This document shows, in pieces, positions 1 through 9,295 of a stretch of DNA of 64,000 bases. Under the pieces are notes generated by a model. It worked only from the letters and a program-made list of their open reading frames with translations, searched no databases and was not told the DNA's origin. Numbering within the stretch: the stretch's first letter is position 1; every line of letters begins with the position of its first letter. The stretch lies in contig CAVTQZ010000001.1 in the NCBI GenBank assembly GCA_963737015.1, positions 1,550,001 through 1,614,000 of the forward strand, written 5' to 3'. Source of the DNA: CAVTQZ01 sp963737015 (GTDB lineage Bacteria; Actinomycetota; Acidimicrobiia; Acidimicrobiales; UBA8190). Made by a program: the position numbers and the translations under genes.

Positions 1-2
1 GC

Positions 3-632
3 GGCCGGTTCTTCTGCGCGTGGAATCCCCGCGAGCTTGAAGACGTGGTGGTGGGCGCCGGCTTCGAGGTCGACGACGTGGCAGTGCCAGCCAAGGGAGA
101 CGTGGTGCGCCTGAGAGGCCGACGTGCGCGAACGCTCGCCGACACCGTCGGTCCTGACATGCGCCTGTTGGTCGTAGGGCTCAACCCGAGTCTCTATGCA
201 GCGGACTTCGGAGTCGGGTACGCACGTCCTGGCAACCGTTTCTGGCCGGCCGCAATAGAGGCCGGGATCGTGACCCGCGACCGTGACCCGTGGCACGCGC
301 TCCGGGCACACGGCGTCGGCATGACCGATCTGGTGAAGAGAGCGACACCGGGAGCCGCAGAGATCGCACCCGACGAGTACCGCGTCGGCATGAAGCGTGT
401 AGAGCGCCTTGCACGCTGGTTGGCGCCCAAGGCGATCTGCATGGTGGGGCTGTCGGGATGGAGGGCCGCGCTCGGCAGTTCAGCGAGAGTCGGCGTACAA
501 GAGCGCAAGGTGGCAGGTCGCCCCGTTTACGTGATGCCGTCCACGAGCGGTGCCAACGCACGCATCGGCTTGGCTGAGCTGACAAAGCACCTTCGTGCCG
601 CCCGGGATCTGGCGGGTGACGGCGTAGTCTGA
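3..632 (+). CDS. mug: Mug/TDG-family mismatch-specific uracil-DNA glycosylase, 5' end outside window (probable methyltransferase fusion)
   Basis: The protein removes uracil or thymine mispaired with guanine in DNA base-excision repair. Family motifs are visible: GLNPS followed by PGNRFW near the middle, and MPSTSGANA near the C-terminus, matching the GINPG, NRFW and NPSG blocks of Mug/TDG enzymes. A GTG at 45 could start a 195-residue protein. However, the frame stays open to the window edge, and residues 3-80 encode RFFCAWNPRELEDV followed by VVGAGFEVDDV. That resembles the C-terminal end of class I SAM methyltransferases (Wxx-EL-x(4)-AGF-x-V). I therefore read it as the C-terminal part of a methyltransferase-glycosylase fusion cut by the edge. 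The next gene starts 4 bases downstream. The glycosylase call is firm; the fusion is inference. Confidence 0.8.
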   Translation, partial: GRFFCAWNPRELEDVVVGAGFEVDDVAVPAKGDVVRLRGRRARTLADTVGPDMRLLVVGLNPSLYAADFGVGYARPGNRFWPAAIEAGIVTRDRDPWHALRAHGVGMTDLVKRATPGAAEIAPDEYRVGMKRVERLARWLAPKAICMVGLSGWRAALGSSARVGVQERKVAGRPVYVMPSTSGANARIGLAELTKHLRAARDLAGDGVV

Positions 633-636
633 TCCG

Positions 637-1704
637 GTGCCCGAGGAGGACGCAGAGGAGCGACCACCTGAAAGCTCCGGATCGCCACCCGCGGGTGGGT
701 ATCCACCTCCGTCACCCGGTTTCTCACCACCTCGCCCGGGGTTTCCGCCTCCACAGCCCGGCTACGTCCCGCCCCATGGGCCCTATCAGGTAAGCGAACA
801 AGGATTCGAACCCCCGAGCCCCGACGGCAAGTCGACCCCGTCGCGGCGTCCGGGCCGCCGGTTCGTGTTCGTCGTGGCGCTCGTCCTCGTCGTGGGCCTG
901 TTGGCGGGGGGCGGGGTGGCCCTGTTCGGCGGGTCCACCTCCTCGAACTCGACCACGACGCCTACGACGTCGATACCCGCTAACACTCCCGTCTCGCCAG
1001 CAGCCCGGAAGGTCCTCCGGCAGGCTTTCGCAGCCACGATCAAAGCAGGAAGCTTCCACTACGTGGCGACCTTGACCGGCAGCACACAGAACACGACTGC
1101 CACTGGGGACGCGGGAAACGGCTCGGGACGTCAGGACTGGAGCACCATCGACTCGAACGGCACGGCGCGCTTCACCGTGATCGTCGTGGGGACCGCCTGC
1201 TACTTCCGGGGCGATGCCCTTGCAATGGTGGAGAACCTAGGTGTGAGCAGCGCGGCTGCGGCGGCGCACGCCGAACAGTGGATCTCACTTGCGCAGGGCG
1301 ACCAGCCCTACGCCTCGGTTTACGCAGCCGTGAACACCCGTGACGCGCTCAGCGAGAATGTAGCGATCAAGCCGCAGAAGCTCGGCTCGACGACAGTTGC
1401 AGGGCGCAAGGCGGAAACGGTCAGCGGGACGCTCACACAAGTGTCGATTCCCGGACAGACCGTTCCCAAGCAGACCGGGACGGGGATGCTCGAGGTTTCT
1501 GCCGCGACACATCGACCGATCCGTTTCACCGAACGCTCGACGGCCAGCGGCCAGAAGACGAGCTTCGTCATGACCTTCAGCCGGTTCGGCGAGGCGGTGA
1601 CCGAGACAGCACCCCAAGGCGCGGTGTCCTACGCTTCGATAGGTGGCGCCAGCGGCCAGAACGGAACGGGGGGGAACTCGCCGAACCCGACATTCCTGAC
1701 CTGA
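637..1704 (+). CDS. Membrane-anchored protein with Pro-rich cytoplasmic tail and LppX/LprG-like extracellular domain
   Basis: The 355-residue product starts at GTG 637, 4 bases after the glycosylase. Residues 1-65 are a Pro/Gly-rich tail with repeated PPxPGF-type units. Residues 75-97 form one hydrophobic helix preceded by RRPGRR, so the N-terminus should be cytoplasmic. A Ser/Thr-rich linker follows, then about 240 residues outside. That region has the feel of the LppX/LprAFG or LolA fold: a region near residue 130 that begins GSFHYVATLTG, the string KLGSTTVAGRKAETVSGTL, and a late line on conversion of residues (HRPIRFTERST). Proteins of that fold carry lipids, but no ligand can be read from the sequence. 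The fold assignment is tentative. There is no lipobox Cys. Confidence 0.5.
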   Translation: MPEEDAEERPPESSGSPPAGGYPPPSPGFSPPRPGFPPPQPGYVPPHGPYQVSEQGFEPPSPDGKSTPSRRPGRRFVFVVALVLVVGLLAGGGVALFGGSTSSNSTTTPTTSIPANTPVSPAARKVLRQAFAATIKAGSFHYVATLTGSTQNTTATGDAGNGSGRQDWSTIDSNGTARFTVIVVGTACYFRGDALAMVENLGVSSAAAAAHAEQWISLAQGDQPYASVYAAVNTRDALSENVAIKPQKLGSTTVAGRKAETVSGTLTQVSIPGQTVPKQTGTGMLEVSAATHRPIRFTERSTASGQKTSFVMTFSRFGEAVTETAPQGAVSYASIGGASGQNGTGGNSPNPTFLT

Positions 1705-1734
1705 CGGGGCCACGTACTCCTATTCGGGGATGCC

Positions 1735-2922
1735 ATGAACAAACGTCTCACTTCCTTGACGGTGGCATTGGCGGCATTCGTCACTGGTGGAGTGCTGAGT
1801 TGCACCGGAACCGCGAGTGAGGCCGCCGAGCCCGTGGGCAGCTTCGTCATGTCGGTCAGTGCCGGACCCGTCGGGACGCTCGTGCGCCTCACCGGTAATG
1901 CAGGAACCGGTTGTCCCTCAGGTCAGCCGAGCCAGCCGAGCATCGTCTTTCAAAGAAGAGGTCAGACCACCCCGCTCGACATTCTCTACATGGCCGTCGA
2001 TCCGAGCGGAAGCTGGGCCGCTCAATTCGTGATCCCTTCGTACCTGCCTCCCTACAACAGCGCCGGCGAGGAATCCGTCAACCCCGGTCCCTATCAGTTC
2101 TCGGTACAGAACTGCGAGTACGGGTACACCACGAAGCCTTTCAGCGTGACCGGGGGCTCAGCTGTCACGCCCCACAATTTCGTCGGCATCGCCGCGCGCT
2201 CCGATGGTCGGGGCTACTGGCTCGCCCAGGCGAGCGGCGGCGTCTACAGCTTCGGGGACGCTCCCTTTTACGGCTCCTTGCCTCCAGGACCTGGCGGCCT
2301 CGGCATCACTCCCGCCGCGCCGATCACAGGTATCGCCTCGACACCTGACGGTGGCGGTTACTGGCTCGTGGGCGCTGACGGAGGTGTCTTCTCCTTCGGC
2401 GACGCCGGCTTCTACGGATCTCTTCCGGCGAACCGGATATCCCCGATCGCCCCGATCGCTGGTATCGCCTCCACATCCGATGGTGGCGGTTACTGGCTCG
2501 TGGGCGCTGATGGAGGTGTCTTCGCCTTCGGAGACGCTCCGTTCCAGGGTGCGGGCCCCACGCCTGACCCGAAGGTCGCGATCGTCGCGCAGGGACCCAC
2601 TTATGCGGTCGTGAGCTCCGACGGCGACGTGGACAGTCACTTCGGCCTGGACTACGGCGGCACTCCGAATCTCGCTGCGACGATCATGCAGGCCGCCGCC
2701 ACACCCGACCGCCGGGGGATCTGGGAGGTCGGGGCGGATGGGGGTGTGATCACCTTCGCGGACGCAGTCTTCTACGGTTCTCTTCCGGGTGAGCACATCT
2801 CCCCCGTCGCTCCGCCTGACGGCATCGCCCCCACCCCGGACGGAGGCGGCTACTGGCTCGTCGCTCGCGACGGCGGGGTCTTCGCGTTCGGCGACGCCGC
2901 GTTCTACGGCTCAGCGGCGTGA
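1735..2922 (+). CDS. Secreted protein with C-terminal GYWLV-DGG-FGDA repeats
   Basis: The 395-residue product starts at ATG 1735. It has a Sec signal peptide (MNKRLTSLTV, then a hydrophobic stretch, mature end near residue 31). Residues 35-140 look like an Ig-like or beta-sandwich domain (SVSAGPVGTLVRLTG). From about residue 150 to the end there are five imperfect repeats of roughly 45-50 residues, each with GGGYWLVGADGGVFSFGDA and then FYGSLP. The third and fourth copies are the most divergent. Such repeats are common in extracellular proteins of Acidimicrobiia and likely form a beta-propeller, which is inference. Function is unknown; a cell-surface or polymer-binding role is plausible. It is convergent with glgX, 22 bases away. 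Confidence 0.75.
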   Translation: MNKRLTSLTVALAAFVTGGVLSCTGTASEAAEPVGSFVMSVSAGPVGTLVRLTGNAGTGCPSGQPSQPSIVFQRRGQTTPLDILYMAVDPSGSWAAQFVIPSYLPPYNSAGEESVNPGPYQFSVQNCEYGYTTKPFSVTGGSAVTPHNFVGIAARSDGRGYWLAQASGGVYSFGDAPFYGSLPPGPGGLGITPAAPITGIASTPDGGGYWLVGADGGVFSFGDAGFYGSLPANRISPIAPIAGIASTSDGGGYWLVGADGGVFAFGDAPFQGAGPTPDPKVAIVAQGPTYAVVSSDGDVDSHFGLDYGGTPNLAATIMQAAATPDRRGIWEVGADGGVITFADAVFYGSLPGEHISPVAPPDGIAPTPDGGGYWLVARDGGVFAFGDAAFYGSAA

Positions 2923-2944
2923 TACAACCCTGGGCAGCAGTCGC

Positions 2945-5065
2945 CTAGGCCTCGATGTGCTGGTTGTAGCGAAGCAGGATGAGCGAATGTGACGTCAGGT
3001 TCACGGTCTGGCCTCGCACGACACGCCTCCCGAGCTGTCCGGTGTTCAACAGCTGTTCCCACATTCCCGGCCACTCGAGGCGGGGCAGGGTGTAGAGGCG
3101 CGATCGCGTCCCGCTGTTGAGCAGCAACAACAGGGTGTCGCCGTAGATGGCGCGTCCGCGAATGTCCACGTCGTCCACCGCCCTCCCGGAGAGCAGCATC
3201 CCGATCGAGCGGATCTCGGGATCCGCCCACTCCTTGTCGGTCATCTCCTCGCCGTCCGCCTTGATCCAGGTGACGTCGCGCATCCCGCCCGGGGTGACAG
3301 GGTCTCCCGTGAAGAAGTCGCGCCGACGCAGGACGGGGTTCGCACGGACGATCGCTGACAGGTCGCGGGTGAACTCGAGGAATTCGGACGACGACTCGTC
3401 GAGATCCCAGTCGAGCCAACTGATGCCGTTGTCCTGGCAGTAGGGGTTGTTGTTCCCCTGCCGGCTGTGGCTCAACTCGTCCCCCGACAGGAACATCCTC
3501 ACCCCCTGCGAGAAGAAGGTCGTGGCGAGCAGGTTGCGCTTCATGCGGTCGCGCAGGCGCAGGATCCGCACGGACTCCGTCGGGCCCTCGACTCCCCAGT
3601 TCCTGCTGTAATTCTCCTCCGTACCGTCGGTGTTGTCGTGACCGTTCGCCTCGTTGTGCTTGTGGTCGTAGCTGACGACGTCGTCGAGGCTGAATCCGTC
3701 ATGGCAGGCGACGAAGTTGACGCTCGCGTAGGTCCTGCGCCCGCTCGGCGCATAGATGTCGCTCGAGCCGGTGAGCCGGCTGGCAAGTTCCGGCACGCGC
3801 CCGCTGTCGCCGCGCCAGAACTGGCGTACGCAGTCGCGAAAGGCTCCGTTCCACTCCGCCCAGCCCGGCGGGAAGTTGCCGAGCTGATAGCCGCCGGGGC
3901 CCGCGTCCCAGGGCTCTGCGATGAGCTTCACCTGCGATAGCACGGGGTCCTGTTGCACGATCTCGAAGAAACTGCTCCGGCGCTCTTCGATCCCCCTGAT
4001 GAGCACGGGAGCGAGGTCGAAGCGAAAGCCGTCGACGTGCATGTCGGTCACCCAGTAGCGCAGGCTGTCCATGACGAGAGCCATGGTCCGAGGATGCACG
4101 ATGTTCAAGCTGTTACCGGTTCCCGTGAAGTCGATGTGGTGGCGCGGATCTTCCGAGTTCAAGCGGTAGTAGACGGAGTTGTCGATTCCGCGCAGCGAAA
4201 GCGTCGCGCCGTGCTCGTTCCCCTCGGCCGTGTGGTTGTAGACGACGTCTAGGATCACCTCGATTCCAGCACGGTGAAGGGTCTTCACCATCGACTTGAA
4301 CTCGGTCACCTGCTCGCCGGAGTGACCGCTCGCGTATGCGGCGTGGGGGGCGAAGAACGCGATCGAGTTGTAGCCCCAGTAATTGGTGAGACCCCGTTCG
4401 ACGAGCTCGCGCTCGGGGATGAACTGGTGGACCGGCATGAGCTCGACGGCGGTGACACCAAGGGACAGCAGATGGTCGATGACCGGATCCGAGGCGAGGC
4501 CGAGATACGTCCCCTTCAGATGGTCGGGGACCGCCGGGTGCCAGATCGTCATTCCCCGGACGTGGCACTCGTAGACGATCGTGGTGTTCCAGGGCGTGTT
4601 GGGTCGCCTGTCGTCACCCCAGGTGAATGCCTGGTCCACCACCACGCAACGCGGCATGGACGGTGCCGAGTCGCGTTCGTCGAACGAAAGGTCTTCGTCA
4701 GGATCGCCGATCGTGTACCCGTACAGCTCGTCTGACCATCGGAAGTTCCCGGTCACCGCCTTGGCGTATGGGTCGAGGAGGAGCTTGTGCGCGTTGAACC
4801 TTTGGCCCTCGTCAGGCGCATAGGGCCCGTCGATCCTGTACGCGTACAGGGTTCCCGGGCGGGCGTCGGGTAGATACGCATGCCAGATCCTGTCGGTCGC
4901 CGCGGGCATGAGGACGGAGTTCGAGGGCTTCTCGTCGAAGGGAGTGTCGAACATGCACAGTTCGACCGAGGTCGCGTGCTCCGAATAAATCGCGAAGTTG
5001 ACACCTTCGCCGTCCCAGGTGGCTCCGAGGGGTAGGTGACTCCCCGGCCAGACGCGTACCGCCAC
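2945..5065 (-). CDS. glgX: Glycogen debranching enzyme GlgX
   Basis: GlgX is a GH13_11 isoamylase-type enzyme that hydrolyses alpha-1,6 branch points in glycogen. The 706-residue product has the N-terminal CBM48 region (PLGATWDGEGVNFAIYSEHA) and then the (beta/alpha)8 catalytic domain. Catalytic motifs are visible: DVVYNHT, DGFRFDLAPVL (nucleophile Asp), IAEPWD (acid/base Glu) and NFVACHDG (third Asp). The length is normal for the family. The GTG start at 5065 abuts the glgB stop at 5066-5068 with no spacing, so translation is probably coupled. It is the last gene of the minus-strand glucan operon (glgE, treS-maltokinase, malQ, glgB, glgX). No terminator is evident in the 22 bases before the convergent repeat-protein gene. 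Confidence 0.95.
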   Translation of the reverse strand: MAVRVWPGSHLPLGATWDGEGVNFAIYSEHATSVELCMFDTPFDEKPSNSVLMPAATDRIWHAYLPDARPGTLYAYRIDGPYAPDEGQRFNAHKLLLDPYAKAVTGNFRWSDELYGYTIGDPDEDLSFDERDSAPSMPRCVVVDQAFTWGDDRRPNTPWNTTIVYECHVRGMTIWHPAVPDHLKGTYLGLASDPVIDHLLSLGVTAVELMPVHQFIPERELVERGLTNYWGYNSIAFFAPHAAYASGHSGEQVTEFKSMVKTLHRAGIEVILDVVYNHTAEGNEHGATLSLRGIDNSVYYRLNSEDPRHHIDFTGTGNSLNIVHPRTMALVMDSLRYWVTDMHVDGFRFDLAPVLIRGIEERRSSFFEIVQQDPVLSQVKLIAEPWDAGPGGYQLGNFPPGWAEWNGAFRDCVRQFWRGDSGRVPELASRLTGSSDIYAPSGRRTYASVNFVACHDGFSLDDVVSYDHKHNEANGHDNTDGTEENYSRNWGVEGPTESVRILRLRDRMKRNLLATTFFSQGVRMFLSGDELSHSRQGNNNPYCQDNGISWLDWDLDESSSEFLEFTRDLSAIVRANPVLRRRDFFTGDPVTPGGMRDVTWIKADGEEMTDKEWADPEIRSIGMLLSGRAVDDVDIRGRAIYGDTLLLLLNSGTRSRLYTLPRLEWPGMWEQLLNTGQLGRRVVRGQTVNLTSHSLILLRYNQHIEA

Positions 5066-7084
5066 TCAGTCCGGCCCCGTCTGCGGTTCGTGCTTGAGCA
5101 CGACGATCCCAAGGGGCGGGGCGGTGAGGTACGCCAGGCTGGGGCCACCCTCCCAGGTGACGGGCTGAGCTTGCACCTCGCCGAGGTTCCCGATCCCGCT
5201 TCCGCCGTAGGGCTCGGCGTCGCTGTTGATCAACTCGGTCCAGCGTCCGCCTTCGGGCACCGGCACCGCGAAGTCCGTACGCGCCACCGGGGTGAAGTTG
5301 CACACCACGAGCAGGGAAGAACCTGAAGCCTGCGCTGCATCAGCCGACCCACCCGCGTCCGTCGCGGCTCGCGGCCGCCTCAGGTACACAAGGATCGAAT
5401 TCAGCGCGTCGTCGCCGATCACCCACTCGAAACCGCCCGGTTCGCAGTCGAGCTCGTAGAGGGCGGGCTCGGCACGGTACAACGCGTTCAGGTCGCTCAC
5501 GAAACGGTAGACGCCGGCGTGCATGGGCTCGTCGAGAAGGTGCCAATCGAGCGAGCTGTCATGGTTCCACTCGCGGCCCTGCGCGAACTCCGAACCCATG
5601 AAGAGGAGCTTCTTCCCCGGGAGCGTGTACTGGTACCCGAGCAGCAACCGGAGGTTCGCGAATTTCTGCCAATCGTCTCCCGGCATCTTCCCGAGCAGAG
5701 AGCCCTTCCCATGGGTCACCTCGTCGTGGGAGAGCGGCATCATGAAGTTCTCGGTGAAGGCGTAGACGGCCCTGAACGTGAGGCGGTCGTGGTGCCAGCG
5801 ACGGTGCACGGGTTCGTAGAGGAAGTACTCGAGAGTGTCGTGCATCCAGCCCATGTCCCACTTGTAACCGAAGCCCAGTCCCCCGACGTCCACCGGACGC
5901 GAAACCCCCGGCCAGGCGGTGGACTCCTCGGCGATCGTGTGGATGTCGGGATGGTCGGCGTAGACGCCCGTGTTCAGCTCTCGCAGGAAGTCGATCGCTT
6001 CGATGTTCTCCCGGCCGCCGTACTGGTTCGGGATCCACTCTCCGGCTCTGCGCGAGTAGTCGCGGTAGAGCATCGATGCGACGGCGTCGAAGCGCAGGCC
6101 GTCCGCGTGATACCGGGTGACCCAGTGCTCGGCGCACGACTCCAGGAAGCTGCGGACCTCGTGGCGACCGTGGTTGAAGACGTAGCTGTTCCAGTCCGGG
6201 TGCAACCCGAGGCGCGGATCCGCGTGCTCGTAGAGGTGGGTGCCGTCGAACTCACCGAGAGCGAAGGCGTCGGTCGGGAAATGTGAGGGCACCCAGTCCA
6301 AGATGACCCCGATGCCTGCCTGATGAAGAGCGTCGATCATCGACATGAGGTCCTGAGGTGTGCCATAGCGACTCGTCGGCGCGAAGTAACCCGTCACCTG
6401 ATATCCCCACGAGCCATAGAAAGGGTGCTCCATGATGGGAAGCAGCTCGACATGGGTGAACCCCGATCTGAGGATGTGCTCCACCAGACGGGGTGTGATC
6501 TCGCCGTAGCTGAGCAGCCGCTCGGGTTCGGCCGGATCGCGGATCCACGATCCGAGGTGAACCTCGTACACCGACACGGGTGCGTCGAGGGCTATCCGGC
6601 CACGTCGCGACGCCATCCAGTCGGCATCGCCCCAGTCGTACTCGAGGGACCACACGACGGACCCGGTCTTCGGGGGCACCTCGCTGTAGAACGCAACAGG
6701 GTCAGCTTTCTGCAGGCGCGCGCCCGAGTCGGTGGTGATCTCGTATTTGTAGATGTGACCCGGGCCCGCCGTCGCAACCACGCCTTCCCAGATACCTGAG
6801 ACTCCACGCTCGTGAAGCGGATGCGCCTCCCCGTCCCAACCGTTGAAGTCACCGACGACAGCGACGCCTTGTGCATTGGGTGCCCACACCGAGAAATAGG
6901 TGCCCTCGCGACCCTTGTCCTTCAAAACGTGGGCACCGAGCTTTGAAGAGAGGTTGCGATGAGTGCCCTCGTTGAAGAGGTAGATGTCGTCATCGGTGAG
7001 GAGCGTGACGTCCTTGTCCTCCACTTCCTTCACCGGAGCGGGGTCCGGTGGGCTGTTGGTGGATCGTGCGGCACGCGGGCTCAT
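5066..7084 (-). CDS. glgB: 1,4-alpha-glucan branching enzyme GlgB
   Basis: GlgB (GH13_9) introduces alpha-1,6 branches into linear alpha-glucan. The product is 672 residues. An N-terminal CBM48 region (YFSVWAPNAQGVAVVGDFNGW) is followed by the catalytic barrel with DGLRFDAVASMLY (nucleophile Asp), IAEESTAWPGV (Glu) and PLSHDEVTHGKGSL (Asp). The frame is open upstream to 7210, but I place the start at ATG 7084. It has a strong GGGAGG ribosome-binding site 6-7 bases upstream, and the family-like sequence begins there. The malQ stop is at 7086-7088, one base away, and the ribosome-binding site lies inside the end of malQ. GlgB acts on the chains made by GlgE from the upstream gene. Confidence 0.95.
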   Translation of the reverse strand: MSPRAARSTNSPPDPAPVKEVEDKDVTLLTDDDIYLFNEGTHRNLSSKLGAHVLKDKGREGTYFSVWAPNAQGVAVVGDFNGWDGEAHPLHERGVSGIWEGVVATAGPGHIYKYEITTDSGARLQKADPVAFYSEVPPKTGSVVWSLEYDWGDADWMASRRGRIALDAPVSVYEVHLGSWIRDPAEPERLLSYGEITPRLVEHILRSGFTHVELLPIMEHPFYGSWGYQVTGYFAPTSRYGTPQDLMSMIDALHQAGIGVILDWVPSHFPTDAFALGEFDGTHLYEHADPRLGLHPDWNSYVFNHGRHEVRSFLESCAEHWVTRYHADGLRFDAVASMLYRDYSRRAGEWIPNQYGGRENIEAIDFLRELNTGVYADHPDIHTIAEESTAWPGVSRPVDVGGLGFGYKWDMGWMHDTLEYFLYEPVHRRWHHDRLTFRAVYAFTENFMMPLSHDEVTHGKGSLLGKMPGDDWQKFANLRLLLGYQYTLPGKKLLFMGSEFAQGREWNHDSSLDWHLLDEPMHAGVYRFVSDLNALYRAEPALYELDCEPGGFEWVIGDDALNSILVYLRRPRAATDAGGSADAAQASGSSLLVVCNFTPVARTDFAVPVPEGGRWTELINSDAEPYGGSGIGNLGEVQAQPVTWEGGPSLAYLTAPPLGIVVLKHEPQTGPD

Positions 7085-7085
7085 A

Positions 7086-9295
7086 TCAACCTCCCATTGG
7101 AACTGGACGCGCGTCGGCACGCGACGCCCTCGGCGTTGTGAGATGTCCCGGAGAAAGTCCATTGCGAGCACGAGCCACGTTCTCCAGGATCTCCACAACC
7201 ATGCGATCACCTTCTATCTCCTCGATGCTCCGACCGGCCCGCCGCAGAAAATTCCTCTCATGCGAAGGGGTGCCCGGTCTGTTCTGGCGCTCGGTCTCGA
7301 TCCAGAGATCTTCGAGGTCCACCAGGACGAGCCTGGCCGGATCCGACGCGAGACGCTCGAGGCAGCCGGTCAGGATCTCCCGAACCGACTCGTCGTCGAG
7401 CAGGTCGTCCCCATCCCCTGCCCCGAGGGCCCTCGCGACCGCGGCCCGCCACCGCGAGCGCTCTGCGGTCTCGGTGTCGGCGGTGGATTGGTCGATCTCG
7501 TCGCGTGCACGTCTTTCCGCTATGTCCAAGGCGCGCCAATAGGAGGCGAAGGGGGCAAGGTCGTGTGTCGCCAGGGACGCGATGGACCACTCGGGCGACT
7601 GCGGGAGGGGATCTTCGTGTTTGGAGGAGAACTCGAAGACGAAGCTGCGCAACATCCGGTCCTTTTCCATCGCCCTTCTCACCGAGCCGGGGACGGTCCC
7701 GAGGTCCTCCCCGACCACGGCGGCGCCTGCCAGATGGGCTTCGAGGACGACCACGGCGTGCAACTCGTCCGCCCTGTAACGGACGTACGCGCCGTCGGAC
7801 GGGTCACAGCCGTCAGGGACCCAGTACATGCGATGTAAGCCCATGACGTGGTCGATGCGCACCGACGAGGCCACCCGCATCGAATGACGCAGCGCGGAGG
7901 AGAAGTAGCGATAGCCGGTGTCCCGAATGCGCGTTGGATGCAATGGGGCAAAGCCCCAAAGTTGGCCTCCGGCGAAGAAGTCGTCGGGCGGGGCGCCTCC
8001 CGAAGCGCGGAGCGCGAAGGACTCCTCGTCGGACCAAAGGTCGAACCCCGACGGGTGGACACCGACCGGGATGTCCAGGTGCAGCCCGACGCCGGCCTCA
8101 CGCACGAGCGCGAGCTGTTGTTGCGACACCCACTGTCCGTAGAGGAGCCCGAGCGCAACCGCGTCGTGTTGGACGGCGCCGAAGTCGCCCGCTTTCCCCG
8201 GAAGCGGAGCGTCGCGTTCCCCCCAGTCCCGGAAGGGCTTCTGTGTCTTGGCACACACGGAGCGAAACGAGGCATAGCTCACCGTTCGAGGGTTGTCGGT
8301 GGCGTACCTCTCGAATTCCTCGCGCCTGCGCGAGCCGCCTGTCATGAGCGACCTTGCGAGGGTCACGAGGAGGTTCCTCTTCGCATTCACGACCGCTCTC
8401 GGATCGGCGTAGCGTCTCTGCCTCAGCTGCCGGACCCGGTCTCGTAACTCATCGGACTCGATCTCGGCACACGCCTCGGACGAGCTCGCGAGCTCCGGCA
8501 CCTGCTCGATGTCGACGTACACGTCGTTCCACGCGAGCCGGCTGGCCGGCATGTAGGGACTCGGGTCGGCGAAGGGGACGTCGTCGAAGACGGCGCACAC
8601 CGGAAGGGTGCTCAAGAAGCCGGCGCCGAGGTCTCGTGCGAAGCGCGCCAGTCGTGCCATGTCCGCGAAAGAGCCCACCCCCCAGTCCGCGGCGCTTCGC
8701 AGGGCGTAAAGCGGAATCGACACACCCCAGCTGCGAGCGGGCAACGGGCACTGACGCGGAGCGCAGATCACCGTCGTATGGGCGACCCCCGAAGGAGCCT
8801 CGACGACGAGCCGGTGGTAACCGGGTCGCAGCCGGTGGGCGCCCAGATCGAAGGTCCACTCCAAGAACCCGGTAGTGCCTGCGGCGCGGTGATGTGACTT
8901 GTCGGCCTTCGTGCCGAGGCCGCCGGCGCGTCCGAAGGTGAAATCCCCATTGTCCCCAGTGTCCGGAGTGGTCGCAGGCAGGCCGATCCACACGTCGTCC
9001 GGGTCGACCGACTTCGGCATCCGCAGGGTGACGCGCAGCGGCTCCCCCTCGCGAACGGCGACGACAGGATCGGCGAGCCTGCATGAGCTCGCTTCGACGG
9101 TCGCGCCGAGCAGGGCGGCAGCTTCGGCGGGACGGTCGATGTCCAAACCGAGGGCCCGAAGCACCCCGATGAGCGCCTCGTCCGATGCGGCGTGTCTCTT
9201 GCCGTCGGTGGCGCGGAACCCGGTCTGTACCCCGTTCGCGCCGCGAGCTTGCGCAAGAGGCGGCGTTCGGAGCCGTCGCCGTGGGTGACCGTCAA
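7086..9295 (-). CDS. malQ: 4-alpha-glucanotransferase MalQ, apparent frameshift near its start
   Basis: MalQ (amylomaltase, GH77) transfers alpha-1,4-glucan segments between maltodextrins. The catalytic half is intact: RIDHVMGLHRMYWVP (nucleophile Asp), VVGEDLGTVP (acid/base Glu) and LATHDLAPFASYW. The natural N-terminus changes frame. A TTG start at 9295, overlapping the treS stop as TTGA, encodes LTVTHGDGSERRLLRKLAARTG. The family sequence then continues in another frame as VQTGFRATDGKRHAASDEAL. The switch is at the C-run 9230-9233 (GGGG on the coding strand); one extra G would restore a single frame of about 737 residues. Without correction, a GTG at 9302 gives a 738-residue protein with a nonsense first 25 residues, so activity may be kept either way. 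A sequencing indel is the simplest reading. Confidence 0.88.

Noticed and set aside
795..830. GGTTCGAATCC-like T-loop on the minus strand, suggesting a tRNA
   Set aside because: The flanking bases do not form a T-stem, and no acceptor, D or anticodon arms are found; it lies inside a coding region in a good frame.
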